A stretch of 64,000 bases of DNA. Origin: UMGS1696 sp964621755. GTDB taxonomy: Bacteria; Bacillota; Clostridia; Oscillospirales; CAG-272. The notes below the pieces were generated by a model. That model saw nothing but the letters and a program-made list of their open reading frames with translations. It made no database searches and was not told the origin of the DNA. A program made the position numbers and the translations under genes. Below are positions 1 through 9,970 of the stretch, in pieces. How positions within the stretch are numbered: the stretch's first letter is position 1; each line of letters begins with the position of its first letter. Location: contig CAZUPI010000003.1 of NCBI GenBank assembly GCA_964621755.1, forward strand, positions 1 through 64,000. Direction: 5' to 3'.

Positions 1-1
1 C

Positions 2-340
2 GGCCGTTACACGGTCGCGGGTCCGGCTGAGATCGATATCGGCTCCAGCGAGTTCTACGATTACGAAACGAAATACATCAGTGACGTATCGTCCTACTAC
101 CTCCCCGCGAGACTGAGCGAGGAAAAGCAGGCGGAGGTGCGCGAAAAAGCCCTGACGATATTTAAGCTGCTCGACTGCCGCGGTCTATCCCGCGTCGATT
201 TCTTCTGCCGCAGAAACGGGGAATTTGTCTTCAACGAAATTAACACCCTCCCCGGCTTTACCCCCATCTCCATGTACCCGAAAATGATGGTCCACTCCGG
301 CATTTCGTACGCGGAGCTGATTGATCGGCTGATTGGGTAA
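2..340 (+). CDS. ddl: D-alanine--D-alanine ligase, C-terminal part
   Basis: This is the last 112 residues of an ATP-grasp ligase; the gene starts outside the window. Ddl joins two D-alanines using ATP in the cytoplasm to make the dipeptide that ends peptidoglycan stem peptides. The reading frame is open from base 2. Near the end it has FVFNEINTLPGFT, the Ddl signature holding the Glu and Asn that bind Mg-ATP, preceded by GLSRVDFF, the conserved RVDF strand of the ATP-grasp fold. The length after these motifs is normal for the family, so the C-terminus is complete. Other ATP-grasp ligases are less likely because NEINTLPGFT is typical of Ddl. Confidence 0.93.
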   Translation, partial: GRYTVAGPAEIDIGSSEFYDYETKYISDVSSYYLPARLSEEKQAEVREKALTIFKLLDCRGLSRVDFFCRRNGEFVFNEINTLPGFTPISMYPKMMVHSGISYAELIDRLIG

Positions 341-393
341 TTCTTAAATAAAAATAAGAATTCCACCCTCACCCGGATAAAGAGTTTTGATAA

Positions 394-420
394 GGGACGA
401 GTTGCCTGGTAACTCGTCCC
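394..420 (+). other. Perfect 10-bp hairpin before the DUF4091 gene
   Basis: GGGACGAGTT (394-403) pairs perfectly with AACTCGTCCC (411-420) around a 7-nt loop. It is followed by AAAATAAAT rather than a T run, so it is a poor intrinsic terminator on the plus strand. It lies 27 bases before the start at 448 and could be a terminator remnant or an operator/leader hairpin. Confidence 0.5.
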
Positions 421-447
421 AAAATAAATACAAAAACGGAGGTACTT

Positions 448-2109
448 ATGCCTGTTCTTATGAAACCTGTCTCCGCAATGGAGAAATGCTTTATGGAAGA
501 ATCGATCGATTCGAAACGCGAAATTTCCGTTGGAACGGCGCTGCGTGGAGAGGAGTTTTGCTTTGAAGTCGCCTATACGTCTGACGAACCCGGGCACCAT
601 CCGAAGTGCACACTGACGTCTGCAGTGGAGTCGCCGATTGCGGAATATGTTACAGTGTCGACTGTGGAGCAGGTCCCTGTCCGCTTACCGTGCTACACTT
701 GGGTTGATGATAATTACATCCGTAAGGAGCCTGGGATGTTTCCGGACTTGCTCGTTCCGCTTAAAGCAGGAGCGCCTGTGTTTGTTACCTATCGTGAACT
801 GAAGTCGCTGTTTGTTACCGTGAAGGTTCCCGAAGACCTTGCAGGCGGGGATTATCCTGTCGGCATACGTTTTATGTCCGGGGGAGAGGTTGTATCAGAG
901 GCAACTGTGACGCTTCACGTGATTGCAGAGTCCCTTCCGGAGCAGGAGATGATTGTGACCGCATGGTTCCATTGCGACTGCATCGCAAGCTACTATGAAC
1001 TCGATACGTTCTCTGAAAAGCATTGGCAGTACATTTCGAATTTCATGCGCACCGCGGTCGACAACGGAATCAATGCAATTCTTATGCCCGTATTCACACC
1101 GCCGCTCGATACTGCAGTTGGAGGAGAGCGTCCCACGACGCAGCTCGTAGATGTGTATCGGACCGAGAACGGATGGCGGTTCGGCTTCGAGCGCGTGGAA
1201 CGCTGGGTCAAGACCGCATTGAATGCAGGTGTTAAGTATTTTGAAGTGTCGCACCTCTATACGCAGTGGGGCGCGGGACATGCTCCGAAGGTCATGGGCT
1301 GGGATGGCGGTGAATATAAGCGCCTGTTCGGCTGGGAGACGGATTCACTGTCCGAAGAATACCGCGGCTTCCTGCGCGCATTTCTGACGGAATTCATCGC
1401 GAAGATGAAGACGCTCGGTGTTGACAAAAAGTGTCTGTTCCATATCTCAGACGAACCGTCTCTGGAACATCTTGAGACTTACCGTGCGGCGCGTGAGCAA
1501 ATCAGCGACCTTCTCGAAGGCTATATCGTGATGGATGCGCTGTCGGATTTCGAATTCTACAAGACCGGCGCGATTGCAAACCCAATTCCCGCCAACAACC
1601 ATATCGACCCCTTTATCGAGGCGAATGTCCCGAATCTGTGGACGTATTACTGCTGCGGACAGAGCAAAGACGTATCGAACCGCTTCCTCGCCATGTCGAT
1701 GGCAAGAACGAGAGTCATCGGCACCCAGTTCTGGAAATACAAAATCGCTGGCTTCCTCCAGTGGGGCTATAACTTCTGGTATTCACAGGGCTCCGTCAGA
1801 TTGGTCAACCCATACCAGATTACGGACGGCGACTACTTCGTTCCCGCCGGCGACGCCTTTGCCGTCTACCCGGGTCCAAACGGCCAGCCTTATATGACGC
1901 TCCACATGAAGGCGTTCACCATGGCGCTCGCCGACATGCGCGCTATGTATCTCGCCGAATCCAAATGCGGCCGTGATGCCGTCATGCAGGCCCTCGAATC
2001 TGACCTTGGTCCCGAATACGAAAAAGGCATCACATTTTCCCAATACCCCAGAGAAGCATCATGGCTCGAAGGGGTAAGAAATAAAGTGAATGCGTTGATT
2101 GAAGGATAA
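448..2109 (+). CDS. DUF4091 / GH123-like glycoside hydrolase
   Basis: A 553-residue protein with no signal peptide, so probably cytoplasmic. The first 170 or so residues look beta-rich (an Ig-like DUF4091-associated domain ending near LHVIAESLP). The rest resembles a TIM barrel. The key motif is HISDEPSLEHL with adjacent D335 and E336, matching the Asp-Glu pair that GH123 N-acetyl-beta-galactosaminidases use for substrate-assisted catalysis. WTYYCCGQ and GFLQWGYNFW further on are typical of DUF4091. The start has a good site, CGGAGG, 6 bases before the ATG. The substrate is not shown by the sequence; an N-acetylhexosaminide is a family-based guess. It is the only intact glycosidase of this type in the first 40 kb. 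Confidence 0.82.
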   Translation: MPVLMKPVSAMEKCFMEESIDSKREISVGTALRGEEFCFEVAYTSDEPGHHPKCTLTSAVESPIAEYVTVSTVEQVPVRLPCYTWVDDNYIRKEPGMFPDLLVPLKAGAPVFVTYRELKSLFVTVKVPEDLAGGDYPVGIRFMSGGEVVSEATVTLHVIAESLPEQEMIVTAWFHCDCIASYYELDTFSEKHWQYISNFMRTAVDNGINAILMPVFTPPLDTAVGGERPTTQLVDVYRTENGWRFGFERVERWVKTALNAGVKYFEVSHLYTQWGAGHAPKVMGWDGGEYKRLFGWETDSLSEEYRGFLRAFLTEFIAKMKTLGVDKKCLFHISDEPSLEHLETYRAAREQISDLLEGYIVMDALSDFEFYKTGAIANPIPANNHIDPFIEANVPNLWTYYCCGQSKDVSNRFLAMSMARTRVIGTQFWKYKIAGFLQWGYNFWYSQGSVRLVNPYQITDGDYFVPAGDAFAVYPGPNGQPYMTLHMKAFTMALADMRAMYLAESKCGRDAVMQALESDLGPEYEKGITFSQYPREASWLEGVRNKVNALIEG

Positions 2110-2186
2110 AAGAATCCGTTAAAAGGGAACTTTTCAAAAAGGTTTGGGGTCTAAACGGGGGATGGGGCGCCCCATGAAATTCCCTA

Positions 2187-2216
2187 TTGATTTTTGGGAC
2201 AGTTGTATGATATAAT
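2187..2216 (+). promoter_or_regulatory. Sigma-A promoter for the LytM-like gene
   Basis: TTGATT (2187-2192), an 18-nt spacer, then TATAAT (2211-2216), about 40 bases before the GTG at 2257. Confidence 0.6.
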
Positions 2217-2256
2217 AAACATGAAATTACTATAGACTTGAAGAAAGGTGGCGGCC

Positions 2257-3903
2257 GTGAAAAATAAGATTGTTTTGTTGATTCTTGTGATTGCGTGCTT
2301 TATTCCGTCTGCGGTGGCGTATGCAAGTTATAATATGACGCAGAACTCGCCTGTTGACGAGAAGACCGCCGTTTCGGTGTCGATTGACGATGTGAACGGC
2401 AAAAATTTCAGCTACACGAAGGAGACTGACGGCGATACGGCTGACACGCTTATCAAATATTTCCTTTCCGTGAAGCAGAACGCCAGTCCTATCGCGTCCC
2501 TGCCTGATTCCCTTTTGGACAAGCAGTTCTTTAAAGTGACGATTTCTACTAAGGTCCGCGATGAGATTTATGAGTTCTACTTCTCACCTGATCCGTCTAC
2601 AAACTATTTCCGTGCGCCCGATGGACAAACTTATAAAATGTCTGAGGCAGACGCGGAAATCTTTATCACTACCGAGTATGCGGAAAGTCTCTATGAGACC
2701 TCCGCTATGCCGATCCTCGTTTTGTCAAACACTTACACCGTTACCCCGGACAAGGCGATATGGCAGTATAAGAACTACACCGGTTCGTATGTTGACAGCG
2801 ATGTGAGCGACTTGGTTGCCGAGGCGGTTGAACGGTACGAAATCGAAGGCGGACTTGACCTCAAATTTGATGTGAATCCCGACTTCTGCAGTGTGCGCAT
2901 TACAGATGCGGACGGCATTGTACTGTGGGACGACGTATACGGCAATATGACTGACTTCCGCTTGGACAGCTTTGGACAGGTTACCATCGACGTTATGGCA
3001 AAATGGTATGAGGACCCGTCGCGCTCCTTCTGCGGTGAGCTCGATTATTCATTTGTGTCCTACGTCACTGCGCCCGCTGAGTTCTACCTCGGCATGAACA
3101 GCATCGACGCCGGAAAGTTCATCGCCATAACCGCTGCGAACATCACCAAACCGGAGAACATTGTGTTTGAATCCACGTTAGGCAGTACGTATCAGCCTAC
3201 GTTCTACATGGAGGGCGAATACGCGGTAGCACTTCTTCCGATTGATATCGAAACGCCAGCGGGATTGTACACACTGACGTTTACATACGGCGGTACAAGG
3301 CAGGATCTTACGCTGTCCGTGAATAACAATGGCATCAACGCTTCGTACTACTCGATTCCGGAGAGCACTGTGGCGGCAACGCGCACCACTGCAACACTTG
3401 AGCAGTTTGAAAAGGCAGTATCGAAAATCACGGCGAACGCTTCGTCGAAAAGATACTTCTCCGGCTACTTCGAAGAGGGGATTTCCGGTTCGTATCAGCT
3501 CATGCGCGGCTTCGGTCGTGACATATACGTCAATAACAGCACGACTGTCACCTATCGCAACAACGGCATCGACTACAGCGCCGCAGCTAACCTTGACGTT
3601 ATAGCGTGCAACGCTGGGGAAGTCGTTTATGTCGGCAGTCTCGATTACACGGGCAACATCGTCGTTATCGAGCACGGCTACGGTCTGAAAACATGGTACT
3701 ATAACCTCGATTCCGTGAGCGCTGCCGTAGGCGATATCGTAGAACGCGGGACCGTTATCGGTAAGACCGGTTCTACTGGCTTCACCGGCATCACCGGCGC
3801 CCATATCGCGATGTCCGTCGGCTCTGTCTTCGTCTCCCCCTACGACACATGGCAGGACAGCTACCTTGCTGGAAAGGTCATTATACCAAAGATTGAAGAA
3901 TAA
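2257..3903 (+). CDS. Membrane-anchored protein with degenerate LytM (M23) domain
   Basis: About 548 residues. An N-terminal hydrophobic segment (IVLLILVIACFIPSAVAY) acts as signal or anchor, followed by roughly 370 residues of unrecognised extracytoplasmic sequence and a C-terminal M23 fold (YRNNGIDY, VVIEHGYG, VGDIVERGTVIGKTGSTG, TGAHIAM). M23 enzymes bind zinc with HxxxD and HxH and use a His in Y-x-H-L. Here HxGxD reads NNGID, YxHL reads YYNL and HLHF reads HIAM, so at least three key histidines are gone and cleavage of peptidoglycan is unlikely. Such dead LytM domains (SpoIIQ, EnvC) act as partners or scaffolds. I chose the GTG at 2257 over 2248 because AAAGGTGG sits 6-9 bases before it. 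A sporulation role is possible but not shown. Confidence 0.75.
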   Translation: MKNKIVLLILVIACFIPSAVAYASYNMTQNSPVDEKTAVSVSIDDVNGKNFSYTKETDGDTADTLIKYFLSVKQNASPIASLPDSLLDKQFFKVTISTKVRDEIYEFYFSPDPSTNYFRAPDGQTYKMSEADAEIFITTEYAESLYETSAMPILVLSNTYTVTPDKAIWQYKNYTGSYVDSDVSDLVAEAVERYEIEGGLDLKFDVNPDFCSVRITDADGIVLWDDVYGNMTDFRLDSFGQVTIDVMAKWYEDPSRSFCGELDYSFVSYVTAPAEFYLGMNSIDAGKFIAITAANITKPENIVFESTLGSTYQPTFYMEGEYAVALLPIDIETPAGLYTLTFTYGGTRQDLTLSVNNNGINASYYSIPESTVAATRTTATLEQFEKAVSKITANASSKRYFSGYFEEGISGSYQLMRGFGRDIYVNNSTTVTYRNNGIDYSAAANLDVIACNAGEVVYVGSLDYTGNIVVIEHGYGLKTWYYNLDSVSAAVGDIVERGTVIGKTGSTGFTGITGAHIAMSVGSVFVSPYDTWQDSYLAGKVIIPKIEE

Positions 3904-3919
3904 TATGGGGGACGCGTCA

Positions 3920-3956
3920 GGGGGGGATTTTTAAAGAAATCCCCCCCTAAAACTTT
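3920..3956 (+). terminator. Intrinsic terminator after the LytM-like gene
   Basis: GGGGGGGATTT (3920-3930) pairs with AAATCCCCCCC (3937-3947) around TTAAAG, followed by TAAAACTTTT. It lies 17 bases after the stop at 3903. Confidence 0.75.
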
Positions 3957-4049
3957 TCAGGCGGGAAAAAGATTTCATTATAAACGGAAACTACCCTGAG
4001 ATAAAACGAAATCTCGCCCATCCAGTATAAAAGTTTTGAAAGGGGTTTT

Positions 4050-4077
4050 AGGGGGACTTTTTTCAAAAAGTTTCCCT
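4050..4077 (+). repeat. Intergenic hairpin with TTTTTCAAAAA core before addB
   Basis: AGGGGGACTTTTTTC runs into AAAAAGTTTCCCT, a wobble-containing hairpin around a TC turn. It belongs to a recurrent hairpin family in this window (see 28521, 53183, 54575, 59770). It ends 14 bases before the addB start, so here it may lie in the leader rather than terminate a gene. Confidence 0.5.
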
Positions 4078-4090
4078 AAAGAGGTACTAC

Positions 4091-7000
4091 ATGATAAATT
4101 ACATTACAGGACGCAGCGGAAGTGGAAAGTCGGCAGCAGTGGTAGACGGGATTCGAAAGACAATTCAGGAGACCAATAAGCCGGTCGTGCTGATTGTACC
4201 GGAGCAGCAGACGGTGGTCTGGGAGACAAGAATTGCCGGAGCACTGCCGGAATCTGCGTATCTCAGGCTGGAAATTACCAACTTTACACGGCTTGCAAAC
4301 TCTGTTTTTCGCGAGTTCGGCGGGCTGGCCGATGCCGTCGTCGACGAGGGAGGGCGGGCGCTCATCCTTTGGCGCGCCATGCTGTCGATCTGGAATGAGC
4401 TTACCGTCTTCAACAAGTGCGCAAACGGAAGAGAGGACCGGAATATCCCGCATCTGCTGCGTGCGCTCGACGAACTGAAGGGAAGCGGAATTTCCCCCGC
4501 CGACGCGGAGGCCGCGCTCAATAGACTTGAGAATGCAGAGGAGTCCCTTTCTTTGACCGAACGCCTGCGCGACGCCGTTCTCGTCTATTCGGCGTACAAT
4601 TCGCTCCTGCATGAGGAGTATATCGACCGCGGGGATTTGCTCGACAACCTCTGCCATGCTTTGCAGAAGCATCCCTATTTCCGAGGGAAAGCGGTGTTTA
4701 TAGACTCGTTTTTCTCCCTTACCCGTGCCGAGGAGCGCATTTTGGAGTGTATCGTCAAACAGGCGGATGACGTGACCGTCACGTTCGTCTGCCCCGCACC
4801 GTCGCAAATCGACGCGGATGACGACGAGATGCAGTTTGCGGAGGTGCGCGCCTTCTATAAAAATGCACTCCGTATCGCCGCTCGCGCCGGACGCGAAGTC
4901 AACCGTGTTGCGCTCGACGGAAATCACCGCCACAGGCCGGACTCCGCCCTCGCCGTGGTGGAGCGGTATTTGTTTGATTATCATGATAAACTTACAGATA
5001 TAGAAATTTCTGACCCGGATTCTGTACAAATTGTGAAGTGCGCCGACCGCTTTGACGAGGCGGAAGCCTGCGCGTCGATTATCGACCGGCTTGTGCGAGA
5101 GGGGTACCGGTATGGCGAAATTGCTGTCGTCGCCCGCGATATGAAGAAGCTCGAGGGCATCACCGACGCGGCGCTTCGCAGTCACGGCATCCGATGCTTC
5201 ATTTCCGAGCCGGGAGACGTTTCTTCCTCCCCGGCGGTCCGGCTGATTTTGTCCGCGCTTGCTGTTCAGGCGTCTGGGTGGATGCGCCGCGATATCATCC
5301 GCATGATAAAAACCGGGCTGACGCCGCTCGATGAGTACGAAAGCGACGCTTTCGAGCTGTACACTGAAACGTGGAACATCCGCGGAAGACGGATGTACAC
5401 AAACCCTGAGGGATGGTCTATGAATCCCGACGGATATAAAACCGAACGAACCCCGCGTGGGGAGGTCATGCTGAAGCTGGCAAACCGTGCGCGGGAAAAG
5501 CTGATTTCTCCGCTTGCCGATTTTTTGTCAGTCTTTGAGGAGGATGGTCATACCGTGGCGGCGGATGTGCGTGCGGTCTGCGAGGGAATCGTGTATTTTG
5601 CGGAGAGCATCGGACTGGAGGAGGCGCTGAACCGCACCGCCGACGAGTACCGCGTGCGGGGAATGGCGGGGGAAGCGGAAAAAATCGCAGCGGGATGGCA
5701 GGCAGTATGCGAAATTCTCGACCGTATGGTGGACATGCTCGACGGTGTCAAACTGGACGCAGGACGCTTTTCGGGACTGTTCATGCGCGTGGCGTCGTCA
5801 ATGGATGTGGGCACCATTCCGACCGGAATCGACGAGGTCGTGCTTGGCAGTTCGTCGGGCGTACGGTTCGATGAGGTGCGATGCGTAGTGATGCTCGGCG
5901 CGGTAGAGGGAGAATTTCCGGGAAACCCCACCGATGACGACACGTTTTTCTCTGACGGCGACCGTTTGCAGCTGGAGAACGTCGGACTCGATATCGCGAC
6001 TCCGGATTTGAAGCTGCGTACGGCGCGCGAGTACTTTATGTATTATCGCACTGCCGTTACGGCTGTGGAAAAGCTGTACATACTGGCGCCTATGACCGGG
6101 GAGGCGGCGCTGTCCGAGGGGGCGCTGCGGGTTGCGGCCATCCTCGGAGAACGATGCGTAACCTCGTTTGCGGCAGAATCTCTTGAGGATGTGCTGTATA
6201 GTCCCGTGTCGGCGGAATACCTGCTGTCGAGGCGAAATCACGGAAAAAGGGAGCATGATTTTCTCGAGCGTCTGGCGCTTGAATGCGCGTCTCCGCTTTA
6301 CGATGTTCCTTTGACCGCTGCGGAAGATGTGGTGAAAATCGAGCCTGAAGAGAAAGAAATCAGGTATAAAAAACCGAAACGGCGGATAATCCTCACGCAG
6401 TCTCGGATAGAGAAGTTCATCGACTGCCCCTTTTTGTACTGGTGCAAATACAAAATGAAGCTTGAGCCGGACGCGAAGGCGGAGATATCGATGCCGGATG
6501 TGGGGACGTTTGTGCATGAAATTCTCGAAAAATTTTTCCGCGACCTACCGGACAGGGACTATTCCGAGATATCGCGGGAGGAAATCGAACGTCGCGCAGA
6601 CAAGTGCATCGCAGAGCATATCCGCAGTTTGGCGCGGCAGGTCGGAATGTGGGACCTTATCCGGCAGGGTGAGCCGAACGAGGAGATAGCGGAAGAAATC
6701 CGTAAAATCGTGCCGGAGGGAATCCACATCGATGCACGGCTTGAATATTTATTCATTCGTCTGCGGCGTTCGGTGCTGGTTTTCCTAGAGGCCATCCTGC
6801 GCGAGCTTGGTCAAAGTGGATTCCAGCCGGTGGCATTTGAGATGCCAATAGGGGTGAATTCCGACGGTGAAAAAGCGGTAACGCCGATAACATTCACGAC
6901 AAGCGACGGATACGAAGTAGTTCTGCGCGGGATAGCGGACCGTGTCGACGTGTACCGCGCGGAAGACGGGCAGTTATATGTGCGGATAGTAGACTACAAA

Positions 7001-7507
7001 ACAGGTGCAAAATCCTTCTCCCTCGCAGATGTAAAGCGCGGGCGAAATGTGCAGCTGCTCATCTATCTGTTTTCGGCATGCAAATCGGGCATTCCGGGCA
7101 TTGCCAATCCGGGCGAGCTGCTCCCAGGTGGGGTACTGTATTACACGGTGCGTCCGGGCAACGGGGTGTCGGAGCACACCATGACCGCAGACGAGGCGCG
7201 GGAAATGGTCATTGAAAACATCGGTCGCAGCGGACTTTTCCTCGGGGACGAAGAAATCCTCGAGGCAATGGACCGCGGTCTCACCGGCGCCTACCTCCCA
7301 ATAAAGAAAACAAAAACAGGCGAAATCAAATTCACAGACGAACTCGCGACTCTGGAACAATTCGGCCAACTCTACCGCGACCTCTCCGACGTCATCTGCG
7401 GAATCGCTACAGAAATCACCGCCGGCGTTGCCCGCGCATTCCCAAAAATGCACTCCGGCAAGCTCCCATGCGAGTATTGCGGAAACCGTATGATTTGCAG
7501 GATTTAG
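4091..7507 (+). CDS. addB: ATP-dependent helicase/nuclease AddAB, subunit B
   Basis: 1138 residues, close to the usual AddB length. AddAB is the Gram-positive counterpart of RecBCD: it unwinds and resects double-strand breaks and loads RecA at Chi. Visible are a Walker A motif at residues 7-14 (GRSGSGKS), the RecB-type nuclease motif IVDYKTG after DRVDVYR, and the AddB iron-sulfur cysteines: one in FIDCPFLYWC and a C-terminal CEYCGNRMIC cluster (C-x2-C-x5-C). The start ATG follows AAAGAGGTACTAC. No addA follows; the next gene is convergent, so the partner must be elsewhere, whereas addB-addA is commonly an operon. The gene looks intact. Confidence 0.95.
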   Translation: MINYITGRSGSGKSAAVVDGIRKTIQETNKPVVLIVPEQQTVVWETRIAGALPESAYLRLEITNFTRLANSVFREFGGLADAVVDEGGRALILWRAMLSIWNELTVFNKCANGREDRNIPHLLRALDELKGSGISPADAEAALNRLENAEESLSLTERLRDAVLVYSAYNSLLHEEYIDRGDLLDNLCHALQKHPYFRGKAVFIDSFFSLTRAEERILECIVKQADDVTVTFVCPAPSQIDADDDEMQFAEVRAFYKNALRIAARAGREVNRVALDGNHRHRPDSALAVVERYLFDYHDKLTDIEISDPDSVQIVKCADRFDEAEACASIIDRLVREGYRYGEIAVVARDMKKLEGITDAALRSHGIRCFISEPGDVSSSPAVRLILSALAVQASGWMRRDIIRMIKTGLTPLDEYESDAFELYTETWNIRGRRMYTNPEGWSMNPDGYKTERTPRGEVMLKLANRAREKLISPLADFLSVFEEDGHTVAADVRAVCEGIVYFAESIGLEEALNRTADEYRVRGMAGEAEKIAAGWQAVCEILDRMVDMLDGVKLDAGRFSGLFMRVASSMDVGTIPTGIDEVVLGSSSGVRFDEVRCVVMLGAVEGEFPGNPTDDDTFFSDGDRLQLENVGLDIATPDLKLRTAREYFMYYRTAVTAVEKLYILAPMTGEAALSEGALRVAAILGERCVTSFAAESLEDVLYSPVSAEYLLSRRNHGKREHDFLERLALECASPLYDVPLTAAEDVVKIEPEEKEIRYKKPKRRIILTQSRIEKFIDCPFLYWCKYKMKLEPDAKAEISMPDVGTFVHEILEKFFRDLPDRDYSEISREEIERRADKCIAEHIRSLARQVGMWDLIRQGEPNEEIAEEIRKIVPEGIHIDARLEYLFIRLRRSVLVFLEAILRELGQSGFQPVAFEMPIGVNSDGEKAVTPITFTTSDGYEVVLRGIADRVDVYRAEDGQLYVRIVDYKTGAKSFSLADVKRGRNVQLLIYLFSACKSGIPGIANPGELLPGGVLYYTVRPGNGVSEHTMTADEAREMVIENIGRSGLFLGDEEILEAMDRGLTGAYLPIKKTKTGEIKFTDELATLEQFGQLYRDLSDVICGIATEITAGVARAFPKMHSGKLPCEYCGNRMICRI

Positions 7508-7523
7508 GGGATGAGAACGTGTT

Positions 7524-7563
7524 GGGGCTGAGACTCACTTTGTGAATCTCAGCCCCTTTCTTA
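7524..7563 (+). terminator. Terminator of addB
   Basis: GGGGCTGAGA (7524-7533) pairs with TCTCAGCCCC (7547-7556). An inner TCAC/GTGA extends the stem around a TTT loop, and TTTCTT follows. It sits between convergent genes, but there is no T run on the minus side, so it mainly serves addB. Confidence 0.85.
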
Positions 7564-9969
7564 TGTTTTCAGCATTTCTTCCCGCCCTACAAGCACAAAA
7601 CGACGGAAGCTGGCGGAGTTCCACAGACCGCCGCCGGTCCAGCTTTGGATGCCGTAGCGGGTGGAATTGTGGACGAGCATGCCGCCGGGGACTGCGGTTT
7701 TCCAGCTTGTGCCCAGAGAGGAAAACGGGATTGTCTGGGCATGGACATAATAACGTTTGGCGGGGTCTGCATCATGATGGACTGCCGTCCGCACTTCCCA
7801 TTCCGACTGGATTTCGTCTTTGTGAACCGCGCCGTCGGATATATAGCGGAAGTGGTTGCCGCCTAAGTCGCTGTAGTAGCCGTAGTATATGTTCATGTTG
7901 GTCATATCACCGCAGAAATAGTTTTCTGCGAAGGTGTCACTGTGTGGGAAAAAGGAGTCTGTCGGACCGACGGGAGCGTATTTTTCGGGAGGCGTAGGGT
8001 CTTTGGAGGTTCCGATACTGTCGTCGTATACTTTATAACATACGTACAAGTTTTCCTTGTCCCACAGCATCCGCGCCTGAATTTTCGCTTCCGCTGGCGC
8101 GTCCTCCATGTTTTGGTGATTTTTGAAGACCACAAGAGGGATGGCCGCGTCCCATGGGTTAGATTCTATCCGGCCGTCATCTATCAGCAGCGCTTTTTCG
8201 GACAGGATGGTTTTCGCACCGGCATCCGTATATGCGGCATAAGCGTCTTCTGAGCGGAAGTTGCGGAACATTTCAATCTGTCCCTTGACGATATTGTAAA
8301 TGGGGCGGATGCGCGCTTCTGCAAGAGGGTCTTTTCCGGTGCAGAGAGATAACGCCTTCTCTAAGGTTTCCAGCAGAGCAGCATTAGTGCCTGCGTCCAT
8401 GATGAACTGCCGGATGTAGAGCTCTCCACCGGTCGCATACCATACGTAGCCGGGCATCTCGTCCCAGCCTTTTTGAATCAGGCGATAGTATTCTCGCATT
8501 GCTTCGGAGGCGTTTCCATAGGCGAGACGGCAATATCGGTCGGTCAACTCCTCTAAATCGGCATTGGGGTTCCAGAACAGGCGGTAGGCGAGCCATAAAT
8601 ACAGGGAATTCATGTGCCATACGTCATTGGTGACTACGGTGGGGAGGGAACTGTCTACCTGCCCTTCAGGGCAGAGTCCCAGCACGCCTATGGAAGCGTA
8701 CCATTGCAGATCCTTCTGAATTTTTTTCGCAATAGGACGGCTGTAGATTTGACCGTTGAAGCATCCCCAGTAGTGATATGTGCAAAGATTTTTGGTGCGC
8801 TTTATCCAGTTTTCTACATTATAACGTACCTTAGCATTGCCGCTTTCCGCCTCCCCGCCGCTGTTGACCGGATTGTGATCGTCACCGGTGATGGGTGCAA
8901 ATGTGGGAATCAAGTTGTCCTTTAAATCTACTTCCGGCGGCTGCTCAGAATAAATGTATGCCAGCGAGGTAAGGTATTTATCGGGATGCTTCGCTCCCAC
9001 AATGCGCGCCACGTGATTCATGAAGCACCAATATACCGTGGATTTGAAGTTGTAAGCATCCGGGAGAATCATTCGACCGTCAGGCAACGTGTAGGGCTGC
9101 TCCTGCAGGTTTATGCCGTTGTGGCACATGACAAAATAGTTGTTGTCGGGCATACTGAAGTCGACAAATTTGGCCTCCGGATGCTCATCAAAATACACAT
9201 TGATGCGGGAGGCGATCAGCTCTGCGCACTCCATGTTGAAATAATTGATATAGCTCTCCCATTGACCGCGCATGGGCTTGCCGTCCGAGGTAGTCATAAA
9301 ATATTCCGGATGGGTTTCGATATATTCGTTAATGTTGGTTTTCGCTTTGCCGCCGCCGAAGGGACGGATTCCGTAATGCGCCCACGTTTTCCGATAAGTG
9401 CCGTAGTTATGGTTGATGCCGTTGCGGCCCATCATTTCCATTGTGGCGTCGTCTACATGGTGTTCACCGCGGGAGCATTGCCCGCGCAGATTCCATCCGC
9501 GGTACGCGAATATGGGAACTTCTATATCATATAACTTCGTTACAGGAATCTCGCTGTGGCGTCGGAATAGGGCGCCCAACGCCTTATCTCCGCGCACCCA
9601 CAGAATATCCGCATTGTCCTCCAGAAAACGGTGGACGCCATAATATACTCCCTCCGGACGTGCAGCGATAATCCAGACCTTGTCTTCCCTCGTCACATAA
9701 GCAAAACCGTCCGTATTCCCAATTTATTCCAGTTCTTCCGCAAACACCTCTTCAAGCGCAGGCACAGACGCAGCGGAAGTCAAAACGACAGCCGGATTTC
9801 CATAAATTTCATCGAAGCTCACGAATCGGCGCAGCGGAATTTCCGCATTCGCAATTTCCAGAATGGTATCCCGAAACGACCGACCTGCATCTTCTTCCAT
9901 AAATCCATCCGTTTCCGGAATCCAGAGAACGGCCTCAGTGTATTCCCCGCGCGCGAGATAAGACTGCAT
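7561..9969 (-). pseudogene. DUF4838 glycosidase-like gene with in-frame TAA
   Basis: Two minus-strand segments in the same frame form one 801-codon gene interrupted by TAA at 9724-9726 (codon 82). Before the stop: start at 9969 with AAAGGAG 8 bases upstream, then 81 residues ending VPALEEVFAEELE. After it the frame reads on without a break: IGNTDGFAYVTREDKVWII and GVYYGVHRFLED. Together these form the alpha-glucuronidase-like N-terminal domain that precedes DUF4838. The body (FAYRGWNLRG, HYWGCFNGQIYSRP, GVLGLCPEGQVDS) matches DUF4838, and the last 150 residues look like a CBM9-type sandwich. There is no signal peptide. Translation could restart at the GTG at 9696, but the product would lack half a domain. 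A sequencing error is the alternative. Confidence 0.8.
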
Positions 9970-9970
9970 T

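Noticed and set aside
4076..5185. A 369-codon minus-strand frame over the start of addB
   Set aside because: The plus strand carries the AddB Walker A and downstream motifs in one intact frame.
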